DNA of 14,829 nucleotides from JAMCQB01 sp947085305. Lineage in GTDB: Bacteria; Nitrospirota; Thermodesulfovibrionia; Thermodesulfovibrionales; UBA9159. Below the pieces are notes generated by a model. It saw only the letters and a program-made list of their open reading frames with translations, was not told the DNA's origin and ran no database searches. Each line of letters starts with the position of its first letter. The stretch's first letter is position 1. The stretch is from positions 1 through 14,829 of the forward strand of contig CAMTVV010000029.1 in NCBI GenBank assembly GCA_947085305.1, in the 5' to 3' direction. This document shows, piece by piece, positions 13,554 to 14,829 of this stretch. A program made the translations under genes and the position numbers.

Positions 13554-14715
13554 AAAAATCCTGTTAGGGGTAACAGGGAGCATCGCTGTTTATAAATCCC
13601 TTGAGCTTGCGCGGAGGCTCGCCGGGGAAGGAGCGTCCGTGCAGGTGATCATGACTGAGGCCTCCCGGAAATTTGTAACCCCCCTTTCTTTTGAGATTGT
13701 CTCTCAGAGAAGTGTTTTCACCGATGCGTTCCAGTACCCCCTGTCCCATATCTCGCTCACTTCGGACGCCGACCTGATGGTTGTGGCCCCTGCCACTGCA
13801 AATATCATTGGTAAATTTGCCGGCGGGATCGCCGATGATATGCTCAGCACGTGTTTTCTTTCGTTCAGGGGCAGGACAGTGATTGCCCCTGCCATGAACT
13901 GGAGGATGTATGAGAATCCAGTTGTTCAGAGGAACCTTGGCTCTCTTGTTTCCCTGGGGGTGATCCAGGTCGGTCCTGAGAAGGGGAGCCTTGCATGCGG
14001 GGAGGATGCAGTGGGCAGGATGTCAGATGTGGCCGACATTATGGAGGGGATACGTTCTGCCCTGACTGAGAAGGACCTCTCGGGGAAGAGGATCATGGTC
14101 ACTGCAGGCCCCACAAGGGAATATATTGATCCGGTGAGATTCATATCCAACAGGTCATCAGGGAAGATGGGCTACGCCGTTGCAAGGGCTGCACTGAGAA
14201 GGGGAGCTGACGTTATCCTTATAAGCGGCCCTTCCCGGTTGAAGCCGCCGTCAAACGCAGGTTTTGTGGCTGTGGAGACAACCGAGGAGATGAGGAGCGC
14301 GGTCATCAAAAACCTCAAAGGCCTGGATGCCGTGATCATGGCTGCTGCGGTTTCCGACTTTTCTCCGGCGAACAGAAGCGACAAAAAGATCGACAAATCC
14401 GGGGGACTTGCCCTGAAACTCAAAAAGACGCCTGACATCCTCTCTGAAATAGGCTCCATGAAGAAAAGACCGTTTATGGTGGGGTTTGCCGCGGAAACAG
14501 GCGCGGATATTAGCCGCGCAAGGAGAAAACTCCTTGACAAGGGCGCAGATATGGTGGTTTTTAACAATGTCCTGTCTCCCGGTTCAGGGTTTGACGTTGA
14601 TACGAACCAGGTCACCATCATCTGGAAGGGGGGAGAAGCGTCATTCCCTCTCATGTCCAAGGATGAAGTTGCCGATCTTCTTCTTGACCGGATCGCACAT
14701 TGGAAGCATCCCTAA
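13543..14715 (+). CDS. coaBC: Bifunctional phosphopantothenoylcysteine decarboxylase / phosphopantothenate-cysteine ligase, likely CTG start
   Basis: CoaBC makes 4'-phosphopantetheine for coenzyme A: the C-terminal CoaB half ligates cysteine to phosphopantothenate and the N-terminal flavin-dependent CoaC half decarboxylates the product. From CTG 13543 it is 390 residues (E. coli 406). CoaC features are KILLGVTGSIAVYKSLELA, SHISLTSDADLMVVAPATAN (active His), PAMNWRMY and the Cys in GSLACGEDAVGRM. CoaB features are MVTAGPTREYIDPVRFISNR, SSGKMGYAVA, AAAVSDF and the Lys-rich KLKKTPDIL. The flavin-binding first strand needs codons before 13639 (the first GTG). That upstream frame has no ATG, GTG or TTG back to the TAG at 13507. 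CTG 13543 has a GAGG with about 6 nt spacing and gives MKNRKILLGVTG; CTG 13522, or an ATC at 13558, are alternatives. It overlaps rpoZ by 11 nt. Confidence 0.92.
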   Translation: MKNRKILLGVTGSIAVYKSLELARRLAGEGASVQVIMTEASRKFVTPLSFEIVSQRSVFTDAFQYPLSHISLTSDADLMVVAPATANIIGKFAGGIADDMLSTCFLSFRGRTVIAPAMNWRMYENPVVQRNLGSLVSLGVIQVGPEKGSLACGEDAVGRMSDVADIMEGIRSALTEKDLSGKRIMVTAGPTREYIDPVRFISNRSSGKMGYAVARAALRRGADVILISGPSRLKPPSNAGFVAVETTEEMRSAVIKNLKGLDAVIMAAAVSDFSPANRSDKKIDKSGGLALKLKKTPDILSEIGSMKKRPFMVGFAAETGADISRARRKLLDKGADMVVFNNVLSPGSGFDVDTNQVTIIWKGGEASFPLMSKDEVADLLLDRIAHWKHP

Positions 14716-14723
14716 TTCCGTGA

Positions 14724-14752
14724 TGGAAAATAAATAAGGCTCACCGTATACT
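14724..14752 (+). promoter_or_regulatory. Possible promoter for the gene at the right edge
   Basis: TGGAAA (14724-14729) and TATACT (14747-14752) are 17 bp apart, with the -10 strong and the -35 matching 4 of 6. The left arm of the inverted repeat lies inside the spacer. Transcription would start near 14759, after the left arm. Confidence 0.4.
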
Positions 14753-14787
14753 TTTTAGCAGAAAAAAATATAGGAGGTGAGCCTTAT
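14734..14787 (+). promoter_or_regulatory. 12-bp perfect inverted repeat covering the ribosome binding site and start codon
   Basis: ATAAGGCTCACC (14734-14745) and GGTGAGCCTTAT (14776-14787) are perfect inverted repeats with a 30-nt loop. The right arm includes part of the AGGAGGTGA Shine-Dalgarno and the AT of the ATG. In RNA read through from coaBC it would hide the ribosome binding site. In DNA it could be an operator flanking the -10. Confidence 0.75.
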
Positions 14788-14829
14788 GAAGGAGATAAAA
14801 GTATCCTTCACAACAAGTATATCATTAAA
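14786..14829 (+). CDS. Unidentified gene, 5' end only
   Basis: An ATG at 14786 with a very strong Shine-Dalgarno (AGGAGGTGA, 5 nt spacing) begins a frame MKEIKVSFTTSISL that runs off the window. Fourteen codons are too few to identify it. It follows coaBC by 70 nt and carries a long inverted repeat over its translation start. I cannot assign a function. Confidence 0.6.
   Translation, partial: MKEIKVSFTTSISL

Noticed and set aside
13639..13641. GTG as the coaBC start
   Set aside because: It would remove the conserved first strand and glycine loop of the flavin-binding fold, which are encoded in frame upstream.

Overview
The window looks like chromosomal core sequence from a diderm (Gram-negative) bacterium of roughly 50 % GC by eye. 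YidC carries the large periplasmic domain typical of diderms. The combination of a RemA-like DUF370 gene between yicC and gmk, a dnaE-accA pair and a small membrane diheme c-type cytochrome would fit Nitrospirota or a deltaproteobacterial-type lineage. That placement is inference; there is no rRNA or other direct marker here.

Layout. (1) 1-1368, minus strand: rpmH, yidD and the 5' part of yidC, read from a good sigma70-type promoter at 1386-1415. The rnpA gene normally found between rpmH and yidD is absent. (2) 1455-2872, plus strand: a divergent gene for a one-TM protein with TPR-like repeats fused to a catalytically dead kinase C-lobe. (3) 3085-7690, plus strand: dnaE, accA and a two-heme mini-cytochrome, each overlapping the next by 4 nt. 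(4) 7691-8409: an AT-richer patch holding a truncated BrnT-like toxin start, an intact antitoxin-like gene, a series of small hairpins and a truncated universal-stress-protein start. (5) 8410-11180, minus strand: rplU, rpmA, obgE and proB, with a strong terminator-like hairpin between rpmA and obgE. (6) 11342-14715, plus strand: yicC, remA-like, gmk, rpoZ and coaBC, a common cluster. coaBC has no ATG, GTG or TTG start for its true N-terminus and appears to start at CTG. (7) 14716-14829: a 12-bp perfect inverted repeat, whose right arm covers the ribosome binding site and the first bases of the start codon, precedes a gene cut by the window edge.

How they work together. Most genes are housekeeping: translation (bL34, bL21, bL27), membrane protein insertion (YidC/YidD), replication (DnaE), fatty acid synthesis (AccA), proline synthesis (ProB), ribosome assembly (Obg), nucleotide and coenzyme A metabolism (Gmk, CoaBC), transcription (omega) and RNA turnover (YicC). 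The parts worth a second look are the missing rnpA, the TPR-pseudokinase, the cytochrome coupled to accA, the gene-remnant patch, the coaBC start, the rpmA/obgE hairpin and the inverted repeat at the right edge. I saw no CRISPR array, tRNA, rRNA, insertion sequence or obvious new defence system.
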